The position numbers and the translations under genes were made by a program. The notes under the pieces are model-generated. The model was not told where the DNA came from. It saw only the letters and a program-made list of their open reading frames with translations, and did not search any database. A DNA stretch of 64,000 nucleotides, taken from positions 62,001 to 126,000 of the forward strand of contig NZ_JAIETU010000006.1 in the NCBI RefSeq assembly GCF_019744875.1, written 5' to 3'. This DNA is from Hyphomicrobium sp. GTDB taxonomy: Bacteria > Pseudomonadota > Alphaproteobacteria > Rhizobiales > Hyphomicrobiaceae. Of the stretch, positions 19,351 through 28,591 are shown one piece after another. The first letter of the stretch is position 1. Each line of letters opens with the position of its first letter.

Positions 19351-19372
19351 AAATCTCTCGAAAGGGAACCAA

Positions 19373-19436
19373 ACGGTTCAGTTTGGTATTGATATCGGCG
19401 CAGCGGTGGCCTATGTCAATGCTGGAACTGAACCGT
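19373..19436. promoter_or_regulatory. Twin operator boxes between tetR and emrA
   Basis: ACGGTTCAGTT occurs at 19373-19383 and, inverted, at 19426-19436 (AACTGAACCGT). The first copy is embedded in a longer dyad, ACCAAAC (19369-19375) with GTTTGGT (19381-19387) around six bases. Both copies lie between the divergent starts, as expected for the TetR repressor's binding sites. Confidence 0.65.
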
Positions 19437-19470
19437 ACAGTTTATTTTGCTTTTTGTCAGGACGATTTCA

Positions 19471-20793
19471 ATGTCGACCCAAGGCGCCCGCCTCAAGACT
19501 TTTACTACGTTGAAAGCAGCCAGGCCGGATGAGGCGGCGGGGGCTGCGGCTCCCGAGGCCCGTGTCACCCTCAGAGAAGCGCCCGCCAAAGGAACGCCTG
19601 CCGGAGACGCACCCGTGAGCGAAGCGCCGGCGTCCGAACCGGCCGCGCGGGCCGCCGAGACGACGGCCGCTGCCGAAGCTGCCGCGACAGCGCCCGCGCC
19701 GCGATCGCGCAAGAAGGTCGTGCTCGGCGCCGCCGGCGCTCTGGCCCTCGCGGGCGCCGTGTGGTTCGCCTACGACTACATCACCGTCGGCCGCTTCATC
19801 GTTTCGACCGACGACGCGTATGTCGGCGCGGACATGGCGATCATTGCTCCCAAGATCGCAGCCAACGTTGCGGACGTTCCCATCGTCGAGAACCAGGCGG
19901 TGAAGCAGGGCGACGTGCTCGTGCGCCTCGATGACGGCGACTTCCAGCTCGCGGTTTCGCAGGCCGATGCCAAGCTCGCAACGCAGCGCGCGGCGATCTC
20001 GACGTTCGACGCGCAGATCCTCGCGGCGACGGCCACGGAAGATCAGATGCGCGCCCAGCTCGAAGCCGCGAAAGCGAGCGTGGCGAAAGCCGAGGCGGAC
20101 TACGAGCGCACTAAGCCGCTCGCCGATCGCGACTACACGTCGAAAGCCACTCTCGATGCCGCCATTGCCGCGCGTGATACGGCTGTGGCGCAGCGCAAGG
20201 CCGGTGAAGCCGCCATCATCTCGGCTGAGGCCAACATTTCCCTGCTCAATGCGCAGAAGGTTCAGGCGGAGCACGTGGCCAAGGAACTCGAGGTTGCGCT
20301 GGCACAGGCCAAGCGCGATCTGTCGTTCACGCTCATCCGCGCGCCGTTCGACGGTGTCGTCGGCAACAGGAACGTGCAGGTCGGCGACTACGTGACGGCC
20401 GGCAAGCGCCTCGCGGCCATCGTGCCGCTCGACAAGGTCTACATCGACGCCAACGTCAAGGAAACGCAGCTCGCCGATATCAAGCCCGGTGAGACGGTGG
20501 ATGTCAGCGTCGACGCGTTGGGCGGCGCTACGCTGCGGGGTGTCGTCGACAGCGTCGCGCCGGCATCGGGCTCGCAGTTCTCGCTGCTGCCGCCGGAGAA
20601 CGCGACGGGCAACTTTACGAAAATTGTGCAGCGCGTGCCCGTGCGCGTGGTCGTACCGGCGTCGGAAGCCCAGGGCCGTTTGCGCCCCGGCCTGTCGGCC
20701 GTCGTCGAGATCGATACGCGGACCGCGCCGAAGCCGGACACCAGCGCCAGCCCTGGCTCCAGCCCGCAACAGATCGGCATGCGCGCCCACTAA
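19471..20793 (+). CDS. HlyD/EmrA-type membrane fusion protein
   Basis: This 440-residue periplasmic adaptor links the inner-membrane pump to an outer-membrane channel. It has an Ala/Pro-rich cytosolic N terminus, one membrane helix (KKVVLGAAGALALAGAVWFAYDYI in effect, about residues 87-107), a biotinyl-lipoyl half-motif (VPIVENQAVKQGDVLVRLDDGDF), a long coiled coil and the second half-motif (LSFTLIRAPFDGVVGNRNVQVGDYV). I start at the ATG 19471, preceded by CAGGA, rather than at 19447. It is followed by the MFS pump gene after 44 bases. Confidence 0.92.
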   Translation: MSTQGARLKTFTTLKAARPDEAAGAAAPEARVTLREAPAKGTPAGDAPVSEAPASEPAARAAETTAAAEAAATAPAPRSRKKVVLGAAGALALAGAVWFAYDYITVGRFIVSTDDAYVGADMAIIAPKIAANVADVPIVENQAVKQGDVLVRLDDGDFQLAVSQADAKLATQRAAISTFDAQILAATATEDQMRAQLEAAKASVAKAEADYERTKPLADRDYTSKATLDAAIAARDTAVAQRKAGEAAIISAEANISLLNAQKVQAEHVAKELEVALAQAKRDLSFTLIRAPFDGVVGNRNVQVGDYVTAGKRLAAIVPLDKVYIDANVKETQLADIKPGETVDVSVDALGGATLRGVVDSVAPASGSQFSLLPPENATGNFTKIVQRVPVRVVVPASEAQGRLRPGLSAVVEIDTRTAPKPDTSASPGSSPQQIGMRAH

Positions 20794-20837
20794 GCCGCGA
20801 AACGTAAGTTGCCAACCGCCGGAGGGCGGTATCCGCC

Positions 20838-22436
20838 ATGGCCCAATCCACAACGTTCGATGCTGCCCCCACCGCGGAGGGCGAAGCGAAGAAGCTCGAC
20901 TGGATCGGCGTCACGCCGCGCCAGTTGGCGGGCTTTCTCGCAATGGTGTTCGGCATGTTCATGGCGATCCTGGACATCCAGATCGTCTCGGCGTCGCTGT
21001 CTGAGATCCAGGCGGGCCTATCCGCCAGCGGCGACGAAATCCCGTGGGTGCAGACGGCGTACCTGATCGCCGAAGTGGTGATGATCCCGCTCTCGGGATT
21101 TCTTGCGCGCGCGCTCTCGACGCGGGTGCTGTTCACGGCTTCGGCCATCGGCTTCACGCTGGCGAGCCTGCTGTGCGCCACGGCGACAACCATCGATCAG
21201 ATGATCGTCTACCGGGCCATTCAGGGCTTTATCGGCGGCGGCATGATCCCGAGCGTTTTCGCGGTCGCGTTTTCGCTCTTTCCGGCGTCCAAGCGCAACA
21301 TCGTCTCGCCGATGATCGGCCTCGTGGCGACGCTGGCGCCGACGATCGGACCGACTGTGGGCGGCTATCTCAGCAACGCGTTCTCCTGGCATTGGCTGTT
21401 TCTCGTCAACGTCGTGCCGGGCATCATTGTCGCGATCGCGGTGTTCCTGCTCGTCGATTTCGACAAGCCCGATCGGTCGCTCTTCCGCCGCTTCGATTTC
21501 TTCGGGCTTGGCGCCATGGCGCTGTTTCTCGGCTCGATGGAGTACGTGCTCGAGGAAGGTCCGCGCTACGATTGGTTCGACGATACGACGATTGCGGTGT
21601 TCGGCATTCTCTGTGTGCTGGGCGGCGTGCTGTTCTTCTGGCGCGCGTTCACGGCGGAGCAACCGATTGTCGAGTTTCGTGCCTTCCGGGATCGCAACTT
21701 CGCGTTCGGATCGGCTTTCAGCTTCATCATGGGCATCGGCCTTTACGGCCTGACCTATCTCTATCCGGTCTACCTCTCTCAGTTGCGCGGCTACGACGCG
21801 CTCATGATCGGCGAGACCATGTTCGTCACGGGCGTTGCCATGTTTCTGACGGCGCCGTTGGCTGGCCGCCTGTCGCAGGTGATGGATCCGCGGGTCATGA
21901 TGCTCGTCGGCTTCCTGGGCTTTGCGCTGGGCACCTATATTGCCTCCGGCATTACCGCGGATTGGGATTTCTACGAGCTTCTGGTTCCGCAAATCCTGCG
22001 CGGCTCGTCGCTCATGATCTGCATGGTGCCGATCAACAACCTGGCGCTCGGCACGCTGCCTCCGGACCAGCTCAAGAATGCCTCCGGCCTCTACAACCTG
22101 ACCCGCAATCTCGGCGGCGCGGTGGGGCTTGCCACGATCAACACCGTGCTCAACAACCGGACGGACCTTCACCTTCAGCGGCTGCACGAGAGCGTGGCCT
22201 GGGGCCGCGCCGTTGCCGAGGACACCCTGGCCGGGCTTACGCAGCAGTTGTCTGCTCAGATCCCGGACGGGGATCTGGCGGCGGTCAAGCAGCTCTCGCG
22301 GCTCGTGCGTCAACAGGCGGAGGTGCTGGCGTTCGCCGACGTGTTCCTTGTGCTGACGGGGCTTTTCGCCGGCATGGCGCTCCTGGCGTTGTTCATGCGC
22401 AAGCCTACGGCGGCGGTGCAGGGCGGCGGGCATTAA
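20838..22436 (+). CDS. EmrB/QacA-type (DHA2) MFS drug efflux transporter
   Basis: This 532-residue protein has the hydrophobicity of a 14-segment MFS transporter: the first segment [23 protein letters not shown] contains the DHA2 motif D1 (LDxxIVxxAL-like), and the region [24 protein letters not shown] matches motif C surroundings, with [25 protein letters not shown] typical of DHA2. It would export hydrophobic toxic compounds by proton antiport through a tripartite complex with the HlyD-type protein. It is the second gene of the TetR-controlled operon; the ribosome binding site is in GCCGGAGGGCGG. Confidence 0.92.
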   Translation: MAQSTTFDAAPTAEGEAKKLDWIGVTPRQLAGFLAMVFGMFMAILDIQIVSASLSEIQAGLSASGDEIPWVQTAYLIAEVVMIPLSGFLARALSTRVLFTASAIGFTLASLLCATATTIDQMIVYRAIQGFIGGGMIPSVFAVAFSLFPASKRNIVSPMIGLVATLAPTIGPTVGGYLSNAFSWHWLFLVNVVPGIIVAIAVFLLVDFDKPDRSLFRRFDFFGLGAMALFLGSMEYVLEEGPRYDWFDDTTIAVFGILCVLGGVLFFWRAFTAEQPIVEFRAFRDRNFAFGSAFSFIMGIGLYGLTYLYPVYLSQLRGYDALMIGETMFVTGVAMFLTAPLAGRLSQVMDPRVMMLVGFLGFALGTYIASGITADWDFYELLVPQILRGSSLMICMVPINNLALGTLPPDQLKNASGLYNLTRNLGGAVGLATINTVLNNRTDLHLQRLHESVAWGRAVAEDTLAGLTQQLSAQIPDGDLAAVKQLSRLVRQQAEVLAFADVFLVLTGLFAGMALLALFMRKPTAAVQGGGH

Positions 22437-22458
22437 GCGCGGCGGCGGGTCGCCGCGC
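22437..22458 (+). terminator. GC-rich hairpin after the MFS gene
   Basis: GCGCGGCG at 22437-22444 pairs exactly with CGCCGCGC at 22451-22458 around a 6-base loop, starting directly at the stop codon of the emrB-like gene. There is no T-run, so it may mark the 3' end of the operon without acting as a classical intrinsic terminator. Confidence 0.4.
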
Positions 22459-22633
22459 GGGCCAGAAACCGAGGCCTGGAGGGCTCGACAGAGGCTCCCA
22501 ATTCCGCTATAGGGCGCCCAACAAATTCCCCCATCGAGGGTTGCTCCACAAGGAGCCGCACGAGCCGTGCTCGCGGACCAAGGTCCCGGCGCAGCTCCTC
22601 TGCATTGAAAAATATAATGAAAAAGGAAGAACG

Positions 22634-23302
22634 ATGAACATTATTCAGCAGATCGAGCGCGAGCAGATGGATGCCGTGCTCAAGACCCGCACCGTGCCTG
22701 AATTCTCGCCCGGCGACACCGTCAAGGTCATGGTCAAGGTGATCGAAGGCGAAGGCGCCAAGCAGACGGTTCGCCTCCAGGCTTACGAAGGCGTCGTGAT
22801 CGCCCGCTCCGGCGGAGGCATCAACGAGAGCTTCACGGTTCGCAAGATTTCCTACGGTGAGGGCGTGGAGCGCGTGTTCCCGATCTACTCGCCGTACATC
22901 GCTGAGATCGAAGTTCTCCGCCGCGGCCGCGTTCGCCGCGCGAAGCTTTACTATCTCCGTGGCCGCCGCGGCCGCGCCGCACGCATCTTCGAGCGTACGG
23001 ACGTTCGCGCCCGCCGCCTCAACGCCGCCTGGAAGGGCTTCAAGAAGCCGAAGGGCGAGGCAGACGATCTGACCAAGATCAAGGGCATCGACGCGGACCT
23101 GGCCGCGCGCCTCAAGACGCTCAACTGCTACAAGCTCGAGCAGATCGCGAATTTCTCTGACGAGGACATCGCCAACGTCGACGAGGCTCTGAAGCTGAAG
23201 GGCCAGATCGAGCGCGACAACTGGGCCGGCGAAGCCGCCAAGCTGATCGCGGAAGCCACGGCTGGCGAAGTGCCGGCTGAAGAGGGCGAAGCAAAGGCTT
23301 AA
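22634..23302 (+). CDS. rplS: 50S ribosomal protein L19 with C-terminal helix-hairpin-helix-like extension
   Basis: L19 lies at the 30S-50S interface. The first 120 residues are a complete L19 ([75 protein letters not shown]). A further ~100 residues follow, beginning near [43 protein letters not shown], which resembles the helix-hairpin-helix-like domain seen on L21 or NuoE in Hyphomicrobiales. The true start is the ATG at 22634 after AAAGGAAGA; the same frame stays open far upstream through the MFS gene, which is fortuitous. Confidence 0.95.
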   Translation: MNIIQQIEREQMDAVLKTRTVPEFSPGDTVKVMVKVIEGEGAKQTVRLQAYEGVVIARSGGGINESFTVRKISYGEGVERVFPIYSPYIAEIEVLRRGRVRRAKLYYLRGRRGRAARIFERTDVRARRLNAAWKGFKKPKGEADDLTKIKGIDADLAARLKTLNCYKLEQIANFSDEDIANVDEALKLKGQIERDNWAGEAAKLIAEATAGEVPAEEGEAKA

Positions 23303-23344
23303 AGCTCAGGCCCAAACGGGTGGAGCCGGATTTGAAATTACAAG

Positions 23345-23378
23345 CGGCGGCGCCACTCGGTGCCGCCGTTTTGCTTTT
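23345..23378 (+). terminator. Intrinsic terminator after rplS
   Basis: CGGCGGCGCC at 23345-23354 pairs with GGTGCCGCCG at 23359-23368 (one G-T pair), with a 4-base loop, followed by TTTTGCTTTT. This is a good rho-independent terminator 43 bases after the rplS stop. Confidence 0.8.
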
Positions 23379-23552
23379 CCTGTTTTGCGTTTTCTGTGCG
23401 GCGTTTATGGGCCCCAGGTGGGCGTTGCAAGGCAGCCGAATTGGATTACATTCACGAACTGATCATACCATTCAAGGTCTGATCAAGCTGGCCCGTTGCT
23501 CCGTGCGGCGCGCGGGCCGTGGCCCCGATTGGTACAGATACCGGCATATTTG

Positions 23553-24380
23553 ATGTCCAACGTCGAACTCTCCAGGACCGAGCTGCGCGAGACCAACGCC
23601 ATCAAAAAGCATGGCGCGGAGGCTTTCGCGGCGATGCGCAAGGCGGGGCAGCTCGCGGCGGCGGCGCTCGACATGATCGGGCCCTACGTTCAGCCCGGCG
23701 TGGCTACCGAGGCGCTCGACGAGCGGGTGCTCGAATTCGCGCTCGATCACGGGGCCATTCCGGCGCCGCTTAACTACCGCGGATTTCCGAAGTCGATCTG
23801 CACGTCGATCAATCATGTCGTGTGCCACGGCATTCCGGGCCCGAAGCCCCTGCGCGAGGGCGATATCGTCAACATCGACGTGACGCTGATCGTCGACGGG
23901 TGGCACGGCGACACGAGCCGGATGTATGCGGTCGGCGCCATCAGCCGGCGTGCGGAGCGGCTGATCGAGGTGACGTACGAAGCGCTGAGGCTCGGCGTGG
24001 CGCAGGTGAAACCCGGCAACACCATCGGCCACATCGGCGCGGCCATCCAGGCCTATGCCGAAGGCGAACGCTGCGGCGTGGTGCGTGATTTCTGCGGGCA
24101 CGGGCTGGGTCGCGTGTTCCACGACCGCCCGAACATCCTGCATTACGGCGAGGCGGGCGAAGGCACGGTGCTGGAACCCGGCATGCTGTTTACGATCGAG
24201 CCGATGATCAATCTCGGCAAGCCGCACGTCAAAGTGCTTGCGGACGGATGGACAGCCGTCACCCGCGATCGTGAGCTCTCGGCGCAGTTCGAGCACACGG
24301 TGGGCGTCACGGAAACCGGGGTCGAAGTGTTCACGCACTCACCGGCCGGTCTCGAATGGCCGTCGGTGGCAAAAGGATAG
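23553..24380 (+). CDS. map: Methionine aminopeptidase, type I
   Basis: MetAP removes the initiator methionine. The 275-residue protein has the pita-bread fold motifs: [23 protein letters not shown] (contains the first His), [23 protein letters not shown] (two metal-binding Asp), [18 protein letters not shown] (His ligand) and TIEPMINLG (Glu ligand), with the last Glu in [16 protein letters not shown] use the ATG at 23553; an upstream in-frame ATG at 23496 adds 19 residues of unlike composition. radC begins 12-25 bases from its end, and the two are a common pair in this order. Confidence 0.95.
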   Translation: MSNVELSRTELRETNAIKKHGAEAFAAMRKAGQLAAAALDMIGPYVQPGVATEALDERVLEFALDHGAIPAPLNYRGFPKSICTSINHVVCHGIPGPKPLREGDIVNIDVTLIVDGWHGDTSRMYAVGAISRRAERLIEVTYEALRLGVAQVKPGNTIGHIGAAIQAYAEGERCGVVRDFCGHGLGRVFHDRPNILHYGEAGEGTVLEPGMLFTIEPMINLGKPHVKVLADGWTAVTRDRELSAQFEHTVGVTETGVEVFTHSPAGLEWPSVAKG

Positions 24381-24391
24381 CGGACGTCTCG

Positions 24392-25054
24392 ATGCAGGAT
24401 CCCGGTGCGCGCGACGCGAAGGTGAATGCTGACGACAAGGCCCCGGACGAGGCTCCGGATCAAGGATCGTTTCTGGAAGTTGCGCAGCCGCTTTACACCG
24501 GCCATCGCGAGCGCTTGCGCGATCGGTTCCGCAAGGCGGGCGGAGAGGCGCTGCCGGACTATGAACTCCTGGAAATGGTGCTGTTCCGCGCCATTGCGCG
24601 GCGTGACACGAAGGATCTCTCCAAGCGGCTCGTGGCGCGGTTCGGCAGCTTCGCGGGCGTCGTGAACGCTCCGGACGCGCGGCTCAAGGAAGTCTCGGGC
24701 GTGGGTGAGGCCGTCGTGACGGAAATCCGCCTGATCCGGGCGGCCGCGTTGCGCCTCATGCGCAGCGAGATCGCGTCCGCGCCCGTGCTCTCGTCGTGGC
24801 CGCAGGTGCTCGATTACCTGATGGCGGCGCAAGCCTACGAGCAGCGCGAGATCTTCCGCATCCTGTTTCTCGATAAGAAAAACCGCCTGATCGCCGATGA
24901 GGTGCAGGGGCTCGGCACGGTCGACCATACGCCCGTCTATGTGCGCGAGGTCGTCAAGCGGGCGCTGGAGCTGTCGGCGACGGCCATCATTCTGGTCCAC
25001 AACCATCCCACTACCCCCTTTTCGATCACGCTGGATCACGCTCAATACCCCTGA
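24392..25054 (+). pseudogene. radC: radC 5' part, interrupted by ICE insertion
   Basis: The preserved part is a typical RadC/MPN protein: the helix-hairpin-helix start ([46 protein letters not shown]), [29 protein letters not shown], and the MPN domain to [17 protein letters not shown]. The JAMM motif (HxH then about seven residues, Ser, two residues, Asp) is cut after HNHP: the next residues [14 protein letters not shown] are not RadC-like and end at 25054. Native sequence appears to stop near 25008, where the ICE begins. The product would lack the Ser and Asp of the motif and the C-terminal strands, so it is probably inactive. The start is uncertain (24392 or 24356). Confidence 0.85.
24995..25008. 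other. Probable left attachment site of the ICE within radC
   Basis: The sequence GTCCACAACCATCC encodes VHNHP of RadC and is the last part that agrees with the family; foreign sequence follows. The crossover should lie within or at the end of this stretch, with an identical copy expected at the ICE's right end next to the missing 3' half of radC. The exact core cannot be fixed because the right end is outside the window. Confidence 0.6.
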
Positions 25055-25093
25055 AACATCAATAAAATAGCCGCTTTTTGTGCATTGCGTACA

Positions 25094-25124
25094 GGGGGCG
25101 GTTATGGCAAATTGGGGGCGGTTA
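25094..25124. repeat. Direct repeats near the ICE left end (candidate integrase arm sites)
   Basis: GGGGGCGGTTA occurs at 25094-25104 and again at 25114-25124, exactly 20 bases apart. A second pair, GATCACGCT, occurs at 25024-25032 and 25034-25042. All lie between the radC break and the integrase start, where arm-type integrase or excisionase sites are expected. Confidence 0.55.
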
Positions 25125-25210
25125 GAGGGATTGAAAACGGCTTTCCGATCCCAGCAAACGATCCCCGTTTCTCCTCGACCGATCCCAGTTGCGGGACCAG
25201 GAGGAACGTC

Positions 25211-26452
25211 ATGCCAAGCCTGACCGACACAGCAATCCGACACGCGCTAAAGCGCGTCGAGATGAGCCAGAAGCAAGAAAACCTCGCCGACGGCGAAGGG
25301 CGCGGCACCGGTCGTCTCGTCCTGGTCCTCAAGCCCATGCCGAAGCGCGTCACAGCCGACTGGATGGCGCAGCAATGGCGCGACGGGAAGCGTACAAAGA
25401 AGAAGCTCGGCGCCTACCCGTCAATGTCGCTCGCGCAGGCGCGAGAAATCTTCAAGCGCGACTTTGCTGACGTGATCCAGAAGGGCCGAAGCATCAAGAT
25501 CGCGACCGACACGCGTCCCGGCACTGTGGCCGATCTCTTCGAGGGCTATGTCGCGTCGCTCAAGGCTGCGGGCAAACCCTCCTGGAAAGAAACAGAAAAA
25601 GGATTGAACAAGATTGCCGACACGCTCGGGCGCAACCGCCTCGCCCGCGATATCGAGTCAGATGAAATCATCGAGCTGATCCGGCCGATCTATGAACGCG
25701 GTGCCCGGTCAATGGCGGACCATGTCCGGTGCTACATCCATGCGGCCTATGGCTGGGGCATGAAATCGGACAATGACTATCGGAACGCCTCTCCCCGCCG
25801 TTTCCGCATTCCCTACAATCCGGCGACAGGCATCCCCACTGAACCCAAGGTACAGGGCACGCGCTGGCTCAGCGACGACGAGTTCGTGCAGCTTTATCGC
25901 TGGCTGGAATGCCCGGATACGCCTGTCCACCCACCCTATACCCGTGCCGTCAGAATTCTTATGCTGACTGGGCAGCGGGTCCAGGAAATCGCACGCCTTC
26001 ACATCGACCAATGGGACGCCAAGGAGCGGATTATCGATTGGTCAAATACTAAGAACCAGCAGCCGCATGCCGTCCCGGTGCCGTCGCTGGCCGCCGAACT
26101 GATCGCATCCATCAACGTGAACGAATATGGCTGGTTCTTCCCCTCGGCGGCGGACCCGTCCAAGCCGGTCAGCCACGGCACGCTCTACTCATTCATGTGG
26201 CGCCAGCGCGATCGCGGCGTGATCCCCTATGTCACGAACCGTGATCTTCGCCGCACCTTCAAGACCCTGGCCGGCCAAGCCGGTGTCTCCAAGGAAATCC
26301 GCGACCGCTTGCAGAACCACGCGCTTCAAGATGTCAGCTCGAAGCACTACGACCGCTGGAATTACATGTCCGAGAAGCGCGCCGGCATGGCGAAATGGGA
26401 CAAGTTCGTCCGCGCCATGCTCGTCAAAAAGCGCATGAAGGCGGCGGCATGA
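25211..26452 (+). CDS. P4-type tyrosine integrase of the ICE
   Basis: This 413-residue recombinase would catalyse integration and excision at the radC site. The N terminus has the DUF4102-like arm-binding region (KKKLGAYPSMSLAQAREIFKRDF), followed by a SAM-like core-binding domain and the catalytic domain. Catalytic residues seen: Arg in LTGQRVQEIARL, Lys in WSNTKNQQPH, Arg in NRDLRRTFKTLAG, His in LQNHALQDV, and the nucleophile Tyr in SSKHYDRWNY. The first His of the HxxR box is replaced by Arg (RDLR), a known variant in this family. The start at 25211 follows an excellent AGGAGG; the frame is open further upstream. Its stop overlaps the next gene (ATGA). Confidence 0.92.
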   Translation: MPSLTDTAIRHALKRVEMSQKQENLADGEGRGTGRLVLVLKPMPKRVTADWMAQQWRDGKRTKKKLGAYPSMSLAQAREIFKRDFADVIQKGRSIKIATDTRPGTVADLFEGYVASLKAAGKPSWKETEKGLNKIADTLGRNRLARDIESDEIIELIRPIYERGARSMADHVRCYIHAAYGWGMKSDNDYRNASPRRFRIPYNPATGIPTEPKVQGTRWLSDDEFVQLYRWLECPDTPVHPPYTRAVRILMLTGQRVQEIARLHIDQWDAKERIIDWSNTKNQQPHAVPVPSLAAELIASINVNEYGWFFPSAADPSKPVSHGTLYSFMWRQRDRGVIPYVTNRDLRRTFKTLAGQAGVSKEIRDRLQNHALQDVSSKHYDRWNYMSEKRAGMAKWDKFVRAMLVKKRMKAAA

Positions 26453-27795
26453 GTCTTCCGCCCTCCAAGCCCACGCCTCGCCGCGCCAGGATCGTCAAGC
26501 CTGCCGTCGAAATCGACGCCCAGACATACGCCGCCTTCGTCGGCGATCTAAAGCAGAAGATCACCGCAGCGCGGCACCGGGCCGGCCTGTCGGTCAATCG
26601 TGAACTGGTTCTTCTCTACTGGACTATCGGCCGCGATATTTTGGGCCGGCAGGAGCGTGAGGGTTGGGGCGCCAAGGTCATCGACCGGCTGGCCGAGGAT
26701 CTTGGCCGGGCCTTCCCCGAGATGACGGGGCTCTCGGCCCGAAACCTGAAATATATGCGCGCTTTCGCCGAGGCCTGGCCTGACGGCGAATTTGTGCAAC
26801 AGGTTGTTGCACTATTGCCCTGGGGCCATAACGTTCGCCTTCTCGACGCGGTCAAAGCTCCCAAGGAGCGCGCCTGGTACGCCCGGCAAGCGATTGAGCA
26901 CGGCTGGAGCCGGAACGTCCTCGCCCACCAGATCGACAGCAATCTTTACGCCCGTCAAGGGAGCGCGCTCACCAACTTCTCTCGGACCCTCCCGACCGAG
27001 CAATCCGAGCTCGCCCAACAGATCCTCAAAGACCCCTATACGTTCGATTTCCTAGCACTTGGTCCAGATATGCTGGAGCGCGATCTCGAACGCGGCCTGA
27101 TAGAGCATCTGCGATTGCTGATACTGGAACTCGGGAAGGGATTCGCCTTCGTCGGCAGCCAATATCACCTCGAGGTTGGCGGCCAGGATTACTACCTCGA
27201 CCTGCTTTTCTATCACCTACGCCTGCGCTGCTATGTGGTGATCGAGTTGAAGATCGAGGACTTCAAGCCCGAGTTCGCGGGCAAGATGAATTTCTATCTA
27301 TCGGCCGTGGATGATCAACTACGCCACCCGGATGACAAGCCGACCATCGGCATCATCCTGTGCAAGGGCCGCAACGAGGTGATCGTGGAGTATGCGCTGC
27401 GGGATTCCATCAAGCCGATGGGCGTCGCTCAATATCAGCTCTCCCATGCGCTCCCACCTCAGCTCGAAGGGGACCTTCCGACGGTCGAGGAGTTCGCACG
27501 CGAGTTCCCGCTGATGTCGGTGGTCAAGCTTCGCATCGAAATCGAACGCGCCGTTCGCGACCTCGCCTCGGAAAGAGGCGTCGCCTTTGATCGGCCGGTC
27601 GGAATTATGAACATGCTACGTGAACTGCAACGGCAGGGCCTGGTGCCCGCCAGCACCGAGCAGATGCTCGGCGCGCTGCGAGTCATGAACGAAGCCTCGC
27701 ATGGCGTGGACGTCGACTCGGACGCGGCGAAGCAGTCCGTCGAGATCGGCACGGTCTTCCTTGCCGAACTTAAGGCCTTGAGCGCCGATGACTGA
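26449..27795 (+). CDS. DUF1016/YhcG-type PD-(D/E)XK nuclease domain protein
   Basis: This 448-residue protein has the two-part DUF1016 layout: an N-terminal helical domain (GLSVNRELVLLYWTIGRDILGRQEREGWGAKVIDRLAEDL, then FPEMTGLSARNLKYMRAFAEAW) and a C-terminal nuclease domain (GKGFAFVGSQYHLEVGGQDYYLDLLFYHLRLRCYVVIELKIEDFKPEFAGKMNFYL), where the Asp of DYYLDLLF and the ELK of VVIELKIE are the D...ExK residues. DUF1016 proteins occur in restriction or toxin-like loci. About 100 residues beyond the usual length form a helical extension. It overlaps the integrase stop by ATGA and the next gene by eight bases, so these three are probably one operon. Confidence 0.87.
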   Translation: MSLPPSKPTPRRARIVKPAVEIDAQTYAAFVGDLKQKITAARHRAGLSVNRELVLLYWTIGRDILGRQEREGWGAKVIDRLAEDLGRAFPEMTGLSARNLKYMRAFAEAWPDGEFVQQVVALLPWGHNVRLLDAVKAPKERAWYARQAIEHGWSRNVLAHQIDSNLYARQGSALTNFSRTLPTEQSELAQQILKDPYTFDFLALGPDMLERDLERGLIEHLRLLILELGKGFAFVGSQYHLEVGGQDYYLDLLFYHLRLRCYVVIELKIEDFKPEFAGKMNFYLSAVDDQLRHPDDKPTIGIILCKGRNEVIVEYALRDSIKPMGVAQYQLSHALPPQLEGDLPTVEEFAREFPLMSVVKLRIEIERAVRDLASERGVAFDRPVGIMNMLRELQRQGLVPASTEQMLGALRVMNEASHGVDVDSDAAKQSVEIGTVFLAELKALSADD

Positions 27796-28549
27796 GACGC
27801 TTAACGAGGAAACCATTGAGCGTCACAAGCAGGAGCTGATCGAGCCCGCCGCCACCCTCTATGCCGTTCAGAAGGTGTATGGGGATCAGGCGAAGGCCAA
27901 AGCCATGGCTGCTTATGGAAGGCTGATCGACGCCCATCTGCTCGTGACGGGCGTCCTCGCCAGCGGCATGTTGCGCATCAACGGCGCCGTTGTCGAAGGC
28001 GACCAGACTGCGTTCGAGCGCGACGCCCTGTTCGCAGCCTTTGTGATCGGACTGGAGCCTTGTGAGAGAGCCATCGCGGAGGCGCGCTATCTGCAGGCGC
28101 ACGCGATGCTTCGCCAGGAACTTGAGATCCTGGCTCAGCTCAAGGCGGTTCGCGCAAACCGGCGAAAACTCAATGGTGCTCCGAACATTGCCGTCTTGGA
28201 GCAATCGCTCGCCCGTCTTTACGGCGGGCTTTCAGCCGCCGCCCATGTATCCCAGCATGATCTCGTCCAGAGTGCTACCGCGTGGGACGGTCAGATGGAA
28301 AATCTTCCCGGGCCGACAAACCTAACGCGCTACTTTCCCGAGACTGACGAAGGCCTCGCCCGACGATCCTACGCACTGCATATCTACATGATCCTGCGCC
28401 TGATCGAAGAGTTAAGCGTCGACCTTGCTAGCCGATATGACAACGCAGGTTTCACCAAGAGCGAAGCCGAGGCGCTCGGCCTCGCCGTTGATCTGATGGT
28501 TGCGGAAGGCATGCTCGAGCTCGTCGACGCCTCCCTACCCGAAACCTAG
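27788..28549 (+). CDS. Hypothetical helical protein, partner of the DUF1016 nuclease
   Basis: This 253-residue protein is predicted mainly helical. I do not recognise the family with confidence, but YLQAHAMLRQELEILAQLKAVRANR and YGGLSAAAHVSQHDLV (about residues 98-160) look like the DUF5677/HEPN-like pattern in which an E and an SxxAH element face each other. It overlaps the DUF1016 gene by eight bases, so translation is coupled, and it ends 43 bases from the convergent ATPase gene. A role as regulator, antitoxin or sensor of the nuclease is only an inference from adjacency. Confidence 0.6.
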   Translation: MTETLNEETIERHKQELIEPAATLYAVQKVYGDQAKAKAMAAYGRLIDAHLLVTGVLASGMLRINGAVVEGDQTAFERDALFAAFVIGLEPCERAIAEARYLQAHAMLRQELEILAQLKAVRANRRKLNGAPNIAVLEQSLARLYGGLSAAAHVSQHDLVQSATAWDGQMENLPGPTNLTRYFPETDEGLARRSYALHIYMILRLIEELSVDLASRYDNAGFTKSEAEALGLAVDLMVAEGMLELVDASLPET

Positions 28550-28591
28550 ACTAGAACCGCCCGCTCGCGACACCGCTCCATCACGGATTGC

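Noticed and set aside
21018-22433. Antisense frame over the MFS gene
   Set aside because: Shadow of the transporter gene with no domain.
21044-22633. Upstream extension of the rplS frame through the MFS gene
   Set aside because: L19 begins at 22634 with its own ribosome binding site and conserved N terminus; the extension is an off-frame reading of emrB.
24995-25211. tRNA gene as ICE target
   Set aside because: No cloverleaf-forming sequence at the junction; the flanking host gene is radC.
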